NCBI GenBank assembly: GCA_030063045.1
Contig: JAQSEB010000019.1
Location: 186,001 to 250,000 of the forward strand
Direction: 5' to 3'
DNA: 64,000 nucleotides
From: Pratylenchus scribneri
Taxonomy: Eukaryota; Nematoda; Chromadorea; Rhabditida; Pratylenchidae
Shown: piece after piece, positions 34,268 to 45,535 of the stretch
Position numbering within the stretch: position 1 is the stretch's first letter
Layout: the number at the start of each line of letters is the position of its first letter
Notes under the pieces: generated by a model
Database searches by the model: none
Seen by the model: the letters and a program-made list of their open reading frames with translations, nothing else
What the model was told of the DNA's origin: nothing
Made by a program: the position numbers and the translations under genes

Positions 34268-35618
34268 ATGTTTACGACTCGCCTTATACTACAAATTTTC
34301 TTGTATTTTTACATTTTTGCCGCAAGCTCTGGATCCAATTCAACATTTGGCCCATTAATCAAAGCGCTCTATGAGGTGAAACAGATGCAAAACCCCATTA
34401 TATTATGAAATTTTAAAATCAGGAATTCCATCTTTTTGAACTCGCTGGCAACGCTGCCGCGACTTTCCTTGGCCTGACGGAGCAATTGGTTTTTTTTTAT
34501 TCTTCAAGAATTATTTTTTAATCATTTAAATTCAGATTTATGACAATCTACTGAAGGTATAAAAAGTTAATTTTTTTTCATGGAATATTGCAATTTATAG
34601 CTTCCCGAAAATTACAACGTAGATGAGCAAAATGACTGGATTGGAGAGATAACGCCTAATAGTGTATTAATTAAGCAAAAAAATTAATAATAATTAATAA
34701 TTATCCAATAGGATTGCCAATCATGTTCCCGAATAGTTGCGATTGCGCAATATTCATGGCTCTATTCTATGACTGTTAAGTAAAATTATTTAAAATTTTC
34801 CGAATATTTATCTAATTTTAATTCAGAAAAAAATTCGTCTTTTCTACTCAACAGATTATTGATTGTGACAAAAATGATGCAAAAGGTTGCCGTGAAGCAA
34901 GCTATCCGGCGGTAATTTTTCTAATGAAATGGGTCTGAAATTAAAATTCTTTAAAATTTAAAAAAATATTGAAACATAATAAGTATAAAGTTTTCTTTCG
35001 GCATTAAAGGTATACAATTATATATGAAATCCACGTATCTCGACTTGGCATCTGACTACAAATACGAAGACCGTGTCGGTACCTGCCGAAAAGACAAATA
35101 TCCACCCCCAGCAGAGGCAAAACAATTCCATTTTGGTGATTGGGAAGTAGAAAAAAAAGGCACTGTGGAAAAATTGAAGTCAATTTTGTTCCACACCAAA
35201 ACACCATTGTCGACTTCAGTTCAAATGTCTCAAGAACTCGAATTCGAGTACAAAAACTTGCCATGTAAAAATCAAATCATAGCCCACTAATTTTTGAGTC
35301 TTTCCCAATTTTAATTTCAGCGCTGACCCCCTTTGAAGGGAGCTGCGATGAAAATGATGAGCGGCATGCAATTATGGTGTTTGGATGGAGAACAATTGAA
35401 AAAGAAACATTTTGGCGTGTGCGCGCTAAGTAAATTAGTAATTATATTAAATTTTAAATATCTGTATTTTTAGTTTTGGCCAAAGTTGGGGACATAAAGG
35501 TGAAGGATTGCTGAATGGTAATTTTATGGGTCAGCCAAAATGTGGAATTCTGGAGCAAGCTTTTTACATACATTTGAGCGAACCCAATGCAAATATGACA
35601 AATGCAGCAATTGAATGA
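34268..35618 (+). CDS. Papain-family (C1A) cysteine protease-like, copy B
   Basis: Exons 34268-34375, 34423-34488, 34536-34556, 34601-34663, 34712-34779, 34827-34911, 35010-35264, 35321-35429, 35474-35618. Signal peptide MFTTRLILQIFLYFYIFAAS is followed by only about 60 residues before the mature-like part, so there is no full I29 prodomain. Active-site Cys block is DCQSCSRI (usual GSCWAF lost around a retained Cys), then QQIIDCDK, the His block ERHAIMVFGW, and the Asn block AKNFGQSWGHKGEG in which the Asn is kept but the following SW is not. The C-terminal CGILEQAF matches the family. All junctions keep phase except exon 6 to 7, where the frame is off by one. It may be a catalytically weakened secreted protein, or carry one sequence indel. 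Copy A at 22549 is the nearest relative. Confidence 0.7.
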
Positions 35619-35945
35619 ATTATTACATAAATTGATCAGGCCCATGTCCATGGGTAAAATTTGACCTCCTTTAGATGTAAATGGAAAATTTTTGCAACAG
35701 AGCTATCTCCCTAGGGTGCCCTTTTTGGTCTAAATTTTTCGCTTAGGTTATTTTTCGGGCTAAATTTCTTCCCTGTGGGCAATATTTCGAAAAAAATTTT
35801 CCTGGTACAGGAATTAAGCTAGAAAAAATTCGAAAATTGTCCCCTCCATAGAAAATTCTAAAGATAGTGGACACGGGCCTGAAATGGATCGTCACTTAAT
35901 ATTGGAATTAACATATTTTTGTATTTTCTTCATCTTTTCATTTTT
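35619..35945. other. Intergenic, no gene seen
   Basis: AT-rich spacer between convergent genes; contains TCCCTAGGGTGCCC and related palindromic words of unknown meaning. Confidence 0.4.
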
Positions 35946-38900
35946 TTAAATCTTTCTTTTTGTTGCCAACATCGTTAAATTCATAAGTGAACTTGGCCGT
36001 ATTCGAATTGCCTTCAATTGATCCAATACCATTGAGTGTTTAAGGCCTCCATACGAATATATTCTCCCATTCTAAAATAAATTTTTATTAATTTTATGAA
36101 AAACCATCAACTAAATGTTAATTTTCTTATTTTAATTCGATTTTACCATAAAGATATTTTTCAAATTCGACACCTTTTTATTTTTTATATTAATCAAAAT
36201 TTGTTATAAAATATCCAAAATTTTCATTTTTTTAACACAAGTATAGGATTCGGTGAAAAAGCAAGGATTTGGCTAATTGAAACAGAAAATTTACTTGCTT
36301 CGACAAGTCAAGAAATTGACGGAAATTGAAATAGGCCCCTGGCAAAAAAGAATTTATCCCTTTTTTAAATTTTAAATCTTGCCCCATACCCAAAAAATTA
36401 TGCTGCTTTCATAGGGTGGTGATTGCCGCTGAAATATGGCCAATTTGCGTTGACTCCAATGATATTGTTGGCCACTTAATTGTAATTGCCAAATTATTGG
36501 TTCATACGAGAAATCGGCTCCTCCCTCCGAAGAACTAAAAAATAAATAAATTAATTTTAAGCATAAATTTTACGAAAACATCCTTGAAAATAAGTAAATA
36601 ATTTATGAATTTTTATTTTGTATATGTTGCATCCAAAATCCGAAAAAAATCGTAAATTTTATTTTCACAGAAAAGATATTCAATATTTGTGATTTTTATT
36701 TAATGTGAAAATTTGCTTTTTTTCGTACTTTCTTTTACAATTTTGTTCTGATAAATTATTTAGAAACTTAAGACATTTATATTTACCAGAATTATGTTTA
36801 AAAATTAAAAAATAGTGAAAGAAGGCCGAAAAAATTTTAGTGGAAAAAATTCGATTTCGACTTTTTTTCTATTAAAAAAAATTCGATTTTTGAGTTTCGG
36901 CCCCAGCCCTCTGTGTCTGCTATTATTTCACTTACTCATCGCAAACGAAAAAGAGGAGAGAATTGTCAAGAACGATTGAAGTGTCCCAAATTCTGGAAAG
37001 ACTGATTGGATAGCCGGCATCATGGTCCGGATCAATGCAAAATTCGGCGTATTCCAATTTGATAGGGCAAAAGGTGAGAAGCTTAAATTTAAAAATAAAT
37101 ATACAAATACTGATATTTTCGCATAGAAATTATGTTGTCCATTGTCCCTGAGAGGTAATCCTTCGTAATTGCGGTCCCAAAAATTTTTTGTTTGAATTTT
37201 TTAAAAAATTTTTCGAAAATTAATTTCTGGGGGTTTTCAAGGGTGTAGAACACGAATTTGGCATCCATTTTGTCATATCTTGCCATCTTGGTAAGATAAT
37301 GCCAACTTTTACCAAGAAAATGTCAAGGGGGAACAAGGTCAATTTTCAAAATATTTTTAATATAGGCATATTATAGCTCATTCAATGCAGCTCAACGAGC
37401 TGAATCTAATGGTACCATTTTTATTCCAAAATATTGCGTTTCGCGCAAGTTATAGGTCTTAATACCTTACCAAGATAAATTTTTCTTTTGGTCATAACTT
37501 GCGCGAAATGCAATATTTTAGAATAAAATGGTACCATTAGATTCAGCTCGTTGAGCTGCATTGAATGAGCTATAATATGCCTATATTAAAAATATTTTGA
37601 AAATTGACCTTGTTCCCCCTTGACATTTTCTTGGTAAAAGTCGGCATTATCTTACCAAGATGGCAAGATATGACAAAATGGATGTCAAATTCGTGTTCTA
37701 CACCCTTAAAAACCCCATAAAAACAATTTTTGAAAAATTCAAAAAAAAATTTTTTGGGACCGCAATTCCGAAGGATTACCCCCTGAGAAGATATTTTCGT
37801 TCAGACCAGACTTCAGAGATATTAAATAATACGATCTATAAGCAAAGAAAAAATAGCCAAAAAGTTTCTAATTTTAAAAAATTTATTAAATTTGGCACAT
37901 ATTATATTCTTAAAAATCTCCCTGGTTTTTTTACTAGTGAAATTTTATTATTGATTATTGAAAAAAAATCAACAAACAAAAGAAAGTCTATTTCGTCTGC
38001 CTGCACCTACACCATCTGTACAATGCTGATGCTGATAATAAGCGGTGGGCAGAAAGCAGATGAGCTTTACATAGGGCAAATAAAATGCTTTCCCATCATT
38101 CATTGCAATCACATCAATGGTTTGCCTCATCAAACTTCCAACAGAAACAGTGGAGTTTAGTGGCTATATTTCATGGAATTGGAAAAAAGTGAGATACAGC
38201 ACAATAAGTTATTTGCTTACAGTTAAACAACGCCATGTCCACCGATCAGCATCATTTTTGCATTTCCTCAATTCATAAACCAATAGATACTGGCCGTTGT
38301 TTGAAATGCTTGGTGGCAATCTTTGACTAGAATCTGTAAATTCAAATATGTTTTTCAAAATTATTATTGTTTGGCCTTGCAAGGTGTATCAACTATCAAG
38401 GCCTATGCAATTTGGGTCTTACCCTCTTTTTCGTGGCAAAATCTTTTAATAATCGCAATAATTTTCAAAAATGATACACAAATTGCCACCGGGAGGAAAA
38501 ATTGTAGCAAAATTTGTTCTTAGTCAAATTAATTTATAAAAAGCAGTTTTGCTTTTAAAATTTGGGAATAACAATATAGAAAATATGCACTCAAAGCGGA
38601 TTGATTTTTTAAATTTTTTCTAATATTCTTCTGCATAGATGTCCCGGCCTTATGCCATTTTGTGATGGCAAAAATTTTCAATTGAAGCCCCAGCCCCAGC
38701 AACAGTCGATCGTTGCTCGAAAATATATGTAAGGGCAAATGAGAGAGCAATCAATATTTCGCTTTAGGCACCCGGACTGACTCGGTACTTTGCATTTAGA
38801 ATTTATATCCCGACTCTCAGTATTCCAAAAATTATGAAATTTTCGGCAAGCATTAAAAACATATTCTTCAACCGATTTATTTTTTCCAGCATTTTTCCCC

Positions 38901-41123
38901 ATTATTTGAATTAAAAATACTAATTTTTTTCTTTAAAAACAAGATTTACGAATTTAAAATTTTGAAAAAAAATAACAAAATTCTGAAACGTTTCGGAGGA
39001 CACTAACAAAATTTAGAATTTTTGGTTAAGCAAGAATCGAAAAAATAATTTTTGAAATTCAAAATTCTATTTTCTCCCCATTGCATTTTTCAACACTGTG
39101 CACCGGCAAACGAAACACCGGGCACCGAACCCGATCAACTTTATCCAAGACAACACAGAAATAATTTTCATTTTAAAGCAAATTTAATTCATTATAAAAA
39201 AACCTAATATTTCATTGGCAAAATTATTAGGCGGCCGATAGCAATTCCATATGCAATAGAATAATTCATCGTTGGCGCATAAAATTTGCATCGTTTGATA
39301 ATCGCCATACAAGGATTCGGTGTACAATTTCGGTTTATCACGATGCAATGAATTGTCCACATCAATCACATCCAAGTGTCTGATGGAGAAACTTTCAACT
39401 TGAAAATATTTAAAAGTAAAAATCCATATAAATTTTTTTTTAAATTTATATTTAACTTTATATTTTGCCTTGATTTTGTCTTTTTATGAACAAATTAAGT
39501 AATTGCTAATTGAATAATTTTAAAAAATTCTCCAACCAGCTAACTGCCGACGCCGAGTAGAGTAGTGAAGGTTTCGGTTTTGGCTGGTTTTGAAGTCTCG
39601 ATTTCGGTTTTTGAAAAATCCTCGGTTTCGGGTTTTAGCGGTTTTTGAAAAAGGCAATAAAAATATTTAATTTTTTATAAAATATCGAAAAAATCAAATC
39701 GTCATTCCATACCGATTTTGCATTGACTTTGTTTTTATTTATTATTCAACATTCCATTTTAGTAATGGCAATTAATTAAGCAGGTAATGAATAATTTCTA
39801 AATTCTCTCACCTTGACGCCCATTTATCTTCTTTGGTGTTAGCATTAAAAAGTCCATTTTTGCTGCGCCCGACGCTTCATACGCGTAAATGAACATTGGA
39901 CTGTCCAAATATTCAGATTCAATAGAGGTTCCTGCAAAGAAATTGTATCAAGTGGAAATGACGGCACTATTTGGATTTATGCACTTTTTGAAAATTTTTT
40001 TCTAACTCTCGCTGGAATGTGTTGGAACTGCTGAGGAATGTAAGAGTGGACTCCGGAGTGTGCGTAGCCGAAGCGCGGGAACTGGACGAGCGCTTGGCGA
40101 GCGAAGCGAGCCAAGCGCTCGTCTGGTCGCGCGGAGGCGGAGCACACGTAGGAGTCCACTCTGAAATGCCCACCGGAGCAGTTCCAATCCGTATTCTATA
40201 ACTCTTTTACTTTTGAGTTTTATGCGAAATCAATAACAGATTCGTGCTCAGCTCGTCGAGACGAGTCGATTGGTGATCATTTCACTGCTTAGAAAAAAAA
40301 TTTTTCAAAAAGTGCATAAATCCATATAGCGTCGAAATGACAATCTCCAATGCCTAATAATTATTAAATTAATTAACACTTATTTTTGACCGGAGCAGCC
40401 CATCTAGGCGAGCCGGTCCAACTAGTTGCAAACGATTATAGCTTATTAAGGATGGAACTAATTTTGATTAATTTAGTATCAAATCAAAGAGAATGCAACA
40501 CTGTCTATCCAATGATATATAAGTTTTATTTAGATTGGTTCAGAATTGGTGAATTTGTTCAAAAAATCATCATAAATCACACCAATCCAAAATAAAGGTC
40601 ATTTCTAATAGTTTTTTGAACATAATTTCGCCAATTTGGAACCAATCGTAATAAAACTTACAATAATGGATAGCCAACAATATGCTCTTTAATTTGATAT
40701 CAATATCATCAAAATTGGTTTTGTCTTTGAGGGACTATTACAAACGGCGCAAATTGGGCTGTTCCAGATTAAACGTAGCCCATAAAAACAAGCAAATCAC
40801 AAGTGAATACCATTTCTATTTGTTGGTGCCACAAAACGTTGGCCCTTCTCTGTCCACCATCTTTTCCCCTTTTTACTGCTATTCTCGTCGTATTCAACTG
40901 GCAGAATGTACCATTCACTGTTGCTTTGTCCATCAGCACACAAATCTTGGCGTAGCACATGGCCAGCACCAGCACGTTGCTTTCTCCTAGACGGAGAGAT
41001 AATTGAGCCGCCATAAATGTACAACGATTCGGCACGGCCTGTCATCAGGGAAAGACAGCGGCCAAATGATTTTAGTGATGTTTCTGGGACAAATGAGTGG
41101 AAATTGAATGGATATCTGCTGGC
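35946..41123 (-). CDS. Kelch-type beta-propeller protein, copy 2 (one frame conflict)
   Basis: Exons read leftward: 41123-40811, 39931-39812, 39379-39204, 38333-38221, 37081-36936, 36534-36390, 36071-35946. Kelch signatures: AESLYIYGGS with EWYILPVEYDE in the first; FIYAYEAS; LLVYELRKCKNDADRWTW; SLLFFVCDE; IIWQLQLSGQQYHW; and GRIYSYGG in the last. Block by block it is colinear with copy 1 at 26430-32037. The junction 39812/39379 is off by one base; the others fit. A possible first exon (41491-41398, MELSTNNSNKSF...) joins in the wrong frame for the kelch reading. In the last exon the +1 frame also reads protein-like, suggesting another indel. Introns contain a 0.63-kb palindrome and several MITEs. 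Function unknown; propellers bind other proteins. Confidence 0.55.
37153..37787. mobile_element. Long perfect-type palindrome (foldback element)
   Basis: Arms of about 300 bases (37153-37455 and 37493-37787) around a short centre containing ACCTTACCAAGATAAA. Arm landmarks: AGCTCATTCAATGCAGCTCA, AGGGGGAACAAGGTCAATTT, ATGGCAAGATATGACAAAAT. Each arm carries the same open frame pointing outward (MARYDKMD[A/V]KFVFYT), one on each strand (37286-37089 and 37660 onward). It occupies the intron between kelch copy 2 exons 4 and 5. Confidence 0.85.
39959..40338. mobile_element. Nested inverted-repeat elements, outer
   Basis: Outer inverted repeats GGATTTATGCACTTTTTGAA (from 39974) and TTCAAAAAGTGCATAAATCC (to about 40324) extend a little further with mismatches. 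Between them lies the GC-rich inner palindrome (40021-40193) and a 90-base stretch with the dispersed CTCAGCTCGTCGAGACGAGT motif. In kelch copy 2 intron 1. Confidence 0.75.
40021..40193. mobile_element. GC-rich MITE-like palindrome, inner
   Basis: Ends TTGGAACTGCT/AGCAGTTCCAA; interior AGAGTGGACTCC...GGAGTCCACTCT and CGAGCGCTTGGC/GCCAAGCGCTCG around a GAGCGAAGCGAG loop. About 60% GC in an approximately 30% GC region. The three open frames across it are products of the palindrome. Confidence 0.8.
40393..40766. mobile_element. Possible MITE with GGAGCAGCCCATCT ends
   Basis: Left GGAGCAGCCCATCTAGGCG and right CGGCGCAAATTGGGCTGTTC are imperfect inverses; the AT-rich middle has AATTTTGATTAATTTAGTATC and its inverse-like ATATCATCAAAATTGG. 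A similar arm, GGGCCCAAATTGGGCT, occurs near 59073 downstream of vitellogenin exon 7. Confidence 0.5.
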
Positions 41124-41491
41124 CTAATTTTGGCAATTGAATGAAATTTCTTCCATAAATATTGGCTTCTTTTGGGGAAATTATGGATTCCCAAATATGT
41201 GTCAGTCTTTTTTGCCAAAAACATATTAATTTTAAGCCGATTCAATTATCTTTTAAATAATTCGAGCTTTACTCAAATTCGATGAAAATGTTCTAATTTT
41301 TTAAAATTTACAAAACCTCGCACCCAAATGCCATATTCCAAATGCTTGTGCCCATTCCATATGGAATTTGCTTTATAAATCATTTACTATTATTAACCTT
41401 TTTTTGTATCATTCGACCGGATGGCGTGTTCCCCTCGCTCTTCAGCCAATTCTCGAAAACTTTTATTGGAATTATTTGTAGACAATTCCAT

Positions 41492-42290
41492 TTCGAATAA
41501 TCTTTAAAGTTTACAAAGAAAAAAATTTAAAATTAAAAAATATCCAATTCGTTAAATCCTCTTACAAAAATACCAATGCCTAAAATAACAAAAAAAAATG
41601 CCAAATCCATAATTTTCAAATGCAAAATGCATAAATAAAGAAGTGATTCGTCAAACAGGATTTTTCAAATTAGCCTGGGTTATTGGGTCGGATCCATTTA
41701 AAATTACTGTAGTTGTCGACTTTTATCAAGTTAATACCAAGCCATGCCTAATAAATTTTATAAAAAATAAAATAACCCATAGGAGGGACCTTCACTTTTC
41801 CGTTTTCTCATTTAAACAAAAAAAGAGGACCTAAATTGCACACGTACCAACCAACTGCTGAAAGGATGTTTAATCTGATGGCTTAAGCTGCGAAAAAAAG
41901 AAGCCGTCCAATTCAGCCTTATTTAATTAGGTTACCGGTTGGATGGATGTGAAAATAGCTGGCCGAATGGCTAACACGGAATTTTTGTTTGTTTCTTCCA
42001 GCTTACAATCGCGTGAAAAGCTTCATAAAAGGTAAAGAAACCAATGAGCATTTGGAGCGAGCGTAAAGCGAATAAGGCTATAACGAAAATGATAGAAATA
42101 AAAAATTAAAATCAATTCCAATTTATTAAGAATTAAATTACTATTTTTATATAAAGATTTAAATCATAGTTTTAATTTTATTTTTTAGATATATTAAAAA
42201 GGAAACAACCATAATTTATATTATTTATTTGTGAATATGCAGATGGTAGTGTTTTTAGCTTTAAAACAAAAAATAAATTTTTAGCAGAAA
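41492..42290. other. Intergenic, no gene seen
   Basis: AT-rich. A CACGTACCAACC arm near 41840 with AGGAGGGACC near 41772 resembles half of the 30502-30730 MITE. The 63-codon frame at 41643 is not supported. Confidence 0.4.
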
Positions 42291-44082
42291 ATGACAGTAA
42301 ATTCCCAACAACAAAATCGGCCAATCAAGAATGTCAATAATTCATTTGATCCATTTGCCTGGGAATATTGTCTCTTTCTGGCCCATTGGATCGAAAAGAG
42401 GCGGAAGCATTGTTGGCCAATTCCGGAATTGGCACTTTTTTGTTGCGAGAGTCCACCACCAAAACCGGGCTATTCATTGACAGTGAAGTTCGTCGATTTT
42501 TCACGGTTTCATGTTTATAAAATGGAATATAAAATTCTGATGAGAAATATCAATCAAAGTCAAATTGGTACTAATTTAATTTGGCCTCCACAAAATGAAA
42601 AGGCAAGGCTATTGTGAGAGCGAATCAAAACTGTCAATCAAATTATCAATAATGGGAGAAGAATCTAAAGAGGTATATATTTTGTTAACTTAAAGCTCAC
42701 AAAAACAATTGTCGAATTCCGCATTAGATAATTCCAAATTTGTCTAAAATTTTTAAGGTCAAGTAATTGTTCCATTTTTTGATGTTTATTTTATGTGAAA
42801 TGATGGTCATAAAAAATACCATATATTTTCTAAAAAAAGCAAAGGAAATTATTCCCTTCATCCTCCTTCTCTAGCAAAATATTGACAACTTGATTGACAG
42901 TTTTGACTTTTGATTCGCTTCCTACTATTACTATCTTTTTCCTCCTAAGAGGTCCAAGCTCCATTAATACAATAAAATGTAATAATATATTGGAAAAGAA
43001 TATAAGAAATTCCATTTTAATTTTTAATGTTTTTTGCAACTAATTTTAATATATTTCCATTTTGAGATATTAACATATAGTATTTCTTATGAAAATGCTA
43101 TGGATGCATTTAATTAGGGCGAAATTGGGCTTTTCACAACATGACTCTATGTTGACTCTAATTAGACTTTGTTTGGTACTTATCTCATTTGGGTCCCTTT
43201 TTTGTTGAGATAGGAAAAAAAAGAAGGACAACCCTATTGTTTATCAAGATTAGGGTTAAGGTCATTCAGGGATAGGATGGGGGTAATAATCATCTCACGT
43301 AACCTAAATCCTATACCGCAAAATGCGATACACAGTAAATAAAAACAATTTGAGAAATAAAAATCTAGATTTTGGAGAACATTGGGCCAATCCAAAATCA
43401 TCAAATAATTTCGCCAAATATTCTTGGGCAATTTTTTATGTTAAACATGAATATGTAATTTAATTAAATATCATATTTTTTCATAAACGTATTTGACATA
43501 TTCATGCTATATATTGACATGGCAATAACCAAATAAAATTACATAAATATTGTTTGTAGAAAATGGAGGCTAAATTTACAAAATTTCACAATTTTTATCC
43601 ATATAAACTCCATCAAAATTCGGTACTATATGCTATCTCTCTAGTGATTTTCCAAAAATGAACTCTCCTTCTTATGGGTGAATGGGATTAGGGTTGAAGA
43701 TACTTGAATTGATAACCTATACCTGAATGACCGTAATTCTATACGCTTTTGACCTATGGGTGTGTCCCTTAACTTTCCCCAGTTGACCCAAAAAAATCTG
43801 GAAAAACATAAACCCAAAATTTATAGATTTTTATCAATTAATTAAAATTGTAACATATTAGATCTCAAATTTGACCTTCGCTGACATTCCCACACTTCTC
43901 AACCATTTCAAATTGTCCAAATTAGAGAAGACAACATTGATTAGGTCATTGGAAAGGCCGCGCATTGAGAAGTTGATTGGCCGGTATAAATTTGAAGGAG
44001 AACGAGTCAGCGATTTGCCATTTGAACGGGGCGAAATGTTGGATGTGATAGGCAAACCGGAGGAAGAATGGTGGAGGGCAAG
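42291..44082 (+). pseudogene. Crk/CED-2-like SH2-SH3 adaptor, broken and truncated
   Basis: The first exon from ATG 42291 reads ...NSFDPFAWEYCLFLA, the start of a Crk-type SH2; then the frame must shift for LDRKEAEALLANSG and IGTFLLREST (the FLVRES arginine loop), and shift back for YSLTVKFVDF. So two compensating one-base changes lie near 42390 and 42470. The second exon (43862-44082) completes the SH2 (DIPTLLNHFKLSKLEKTTLI) and begins an SH3 with RYKFEGERVSDLPF, GEMLDVIGKPEEEWWRAR. The second half of the SH3 and anything beyond are absent before the next feature. The long intron contains MITE-like CCTAAT-core sequence (43160-43330, and 43623-43800). Crk/CED-2 links phosphotyrosine to Rac signalling in cell migration and corpse engulfment; this copy looks dead or incomplete. 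Confidence 0.65.
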
Positions 44083-44332
44083 GTTTAAAACACATTTAAT
44101 GTAAAATTAGCTAAAATCAATGAATTTTGATTGTTGCATCCAATCATTTACCACAATTTTCACTGACTAAAAAATAATCATCATCTTTATCTCATTAGTT
44201 CATAAACAATAAATATTGATGAATTAATTGGATCATAGATTTTGGACTCTTTAGATAATCTGAATTAGCATAGATTGAATTAGTAACAGAAATTTTTATC
44301 TATATTGGCATTAGTTGGAGTTGCCATCGGTT

Positions 44333-44400
44333 GCATGGCTCATTCGGTTAAAGAATGACTCAACCCGGGAATGGGAGTTCGACTCCTTTATGAGCCATGC
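44333..44400 (+). other. tRNA-like hairpin of 68 nt
   Basis: GCATGGCTCAT (44333-44343) pairs perfectly over 11 bases with ATGAGCCATGC (44390-44400). Inside are ATTC-GGTTAAA-GAAT (a 4-bp D-arm-like stem) and GGAGTTCGACTCC (T-loop-like TTCGA in a 4-bp stem). A normal anticodon arm does not fit and the total is short, so I call it tRNA-like rather than a tRNA gene. T-run follows at 44405. Confidence 0.45.
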
Positions 44401-44474
44401 CAATTTTTTTTAAATAATAATTTTTTAAACATAAATTTTATTTTTATACAAATTTCTTTTTCCCTTTTATATAG

Positions 44475-44635
44475 GTGACGAACTCTCCTACAGCTATGAA
44501 TTTTTATCAGCATCAGACAATGACAATGAAAAAGACAAAAGTGGCAAAAATCTTGTAATGCAATTTTCTGGAAAGGAATGTCGTTGTGGTGCGCCAAATT
44601 GCCTTGGCCGGCTCCCATCCGCTTCAACAATTTGA
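44475..44635 (+). pseudogene. Orphan SET/post-SET C-terminal exon
   Basis: Acceptor TATATAG at 44474, then an open frame (phase 1) to TGA 44633-44635. It reads GDELSYSYEFLS, the end of a SET domain (GEELTYDY in relatives), an acidic insert, then ECRCGAPNCLGRL, the post-SET CxCxxxxC zinc cluster of histone lysine methyltransferases. No preceding SET exons are visible within at least 1.8 kb upstream, and the overhang does not fit the preceding Crk-like exon. Most likely a relic or transposed fragment. Confidence 0.6.
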
Positions 44636-45121
44636 AAAAGAATAGAGCACAAAAATTACGGAACAAAATTGCATTAATGATTTTTTATAGGATAAATATT
44701 TGAATAAATAAACTTTAACTTAATTTCCAATCAATTTAATAATGATTTATGGAAAATTTTTTGGCTTAAGCTTTAAAATAATTTGAATATTTATTTTTAT
44801 TTTATTACTGATGCATTTATTTAAAATAAGGCAAATTCAATAAATGAACATAAAATTGAATGAATTATGGTGGAATGTTCTCTCTGTCGTAGAAGAAATA
44901 TTTTGATGAACAATTCCTGAGTTAAAATAAATTAAAAATGATTTGGTGTTGCATTAAATCGAAGATTATACAAATTGATGGATTCTTCTCTATAGAAGGG
45001 AGAATTATTGTGATTGAATAAAAAAATATTATCATCTTCCCATATTATTTTATTTGAATCCTTCTTGAACCTGCCTACTTTGATGTTTCATCATTTGGGC
45101 TATTAGGAGGCGCCTTACTTG
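44636..45121. other. Intergenic, no gene seen
   Basis: AT-rich spacer, no supported feature. Confidence 0.4.
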
Positions 45122-45532
45122 TTAATGTGGCGATTCTGAAATTTGTGCTTTATAGGATTTTGAAAAAAAAAGAAAATCCAACTTTGCTTGTAGAATGTTT
45201 TTAACATTTTGAATTGCCTGAGTTGGTTGAAATTGAACATTCTGCATTGACTGAATTGGAGGTGGTTGAACACTTTGAATGTTATTCGACATGAATGCGG
45301 GGGCAATTGACCCTCCAAAGTGGACAATCTATAAATCATTTAAAATTAGCTATTTCCATAATTTCCCCTTACTCCATATTTGGAAATATATTTGTACAAT
45401 TCTTTGACACTTTCTTCGGAAAATAAACAAATTGCATATGGCCTAAATTAAATGTTGGAATTTAATTTATTTCTTCCTTTACTTTATTCCAACCTAATAT
45501 GTTTTTCATCGGTGACCAGCCAATAATTTCCA
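45122..45532 (-). CDS. 3'-terminal exons of an unrecognised protein
   Basis: Chain read leftward: exon ending at 45494, 45442-45373, 45328-45122, phases consistent. Text: YWLVTDEKHIRPYAICLFSE..., VKELYKYISKYGIVHFGGS, then a Gln/Asn/Pro-rich tail to a TAA at 45122-45124. The first exon cannot be extended upstream because of a stop near 45535, so the gene is truncated or its 5' part is missed. The pattern of a short folded segment plus Q-rich tail is suggestive of an RNA-binding or adaptor protein, but I do not recognise the family. Confidence 0.35.
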
Positions 45533-45535
45533 TAA

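Noticed and set aside
37089..37286. MARYDKMD frame as a gene
   Set aside because: Present in both arms of a palindromic element with different downstream sequences; no evidence of an independent gene.
38678..38902. 74-codon frame (-) with Cys-rich text
   Set aside because: Lies within a kelch copy 2 intron; flanking splice sites do not connect it in frame to either neighbour.
40002..40201. Four overlapping 60-68-codon frames
   Set aside because: They all lie in the GC-rich palindrome, where lack of stops is due to base composition.
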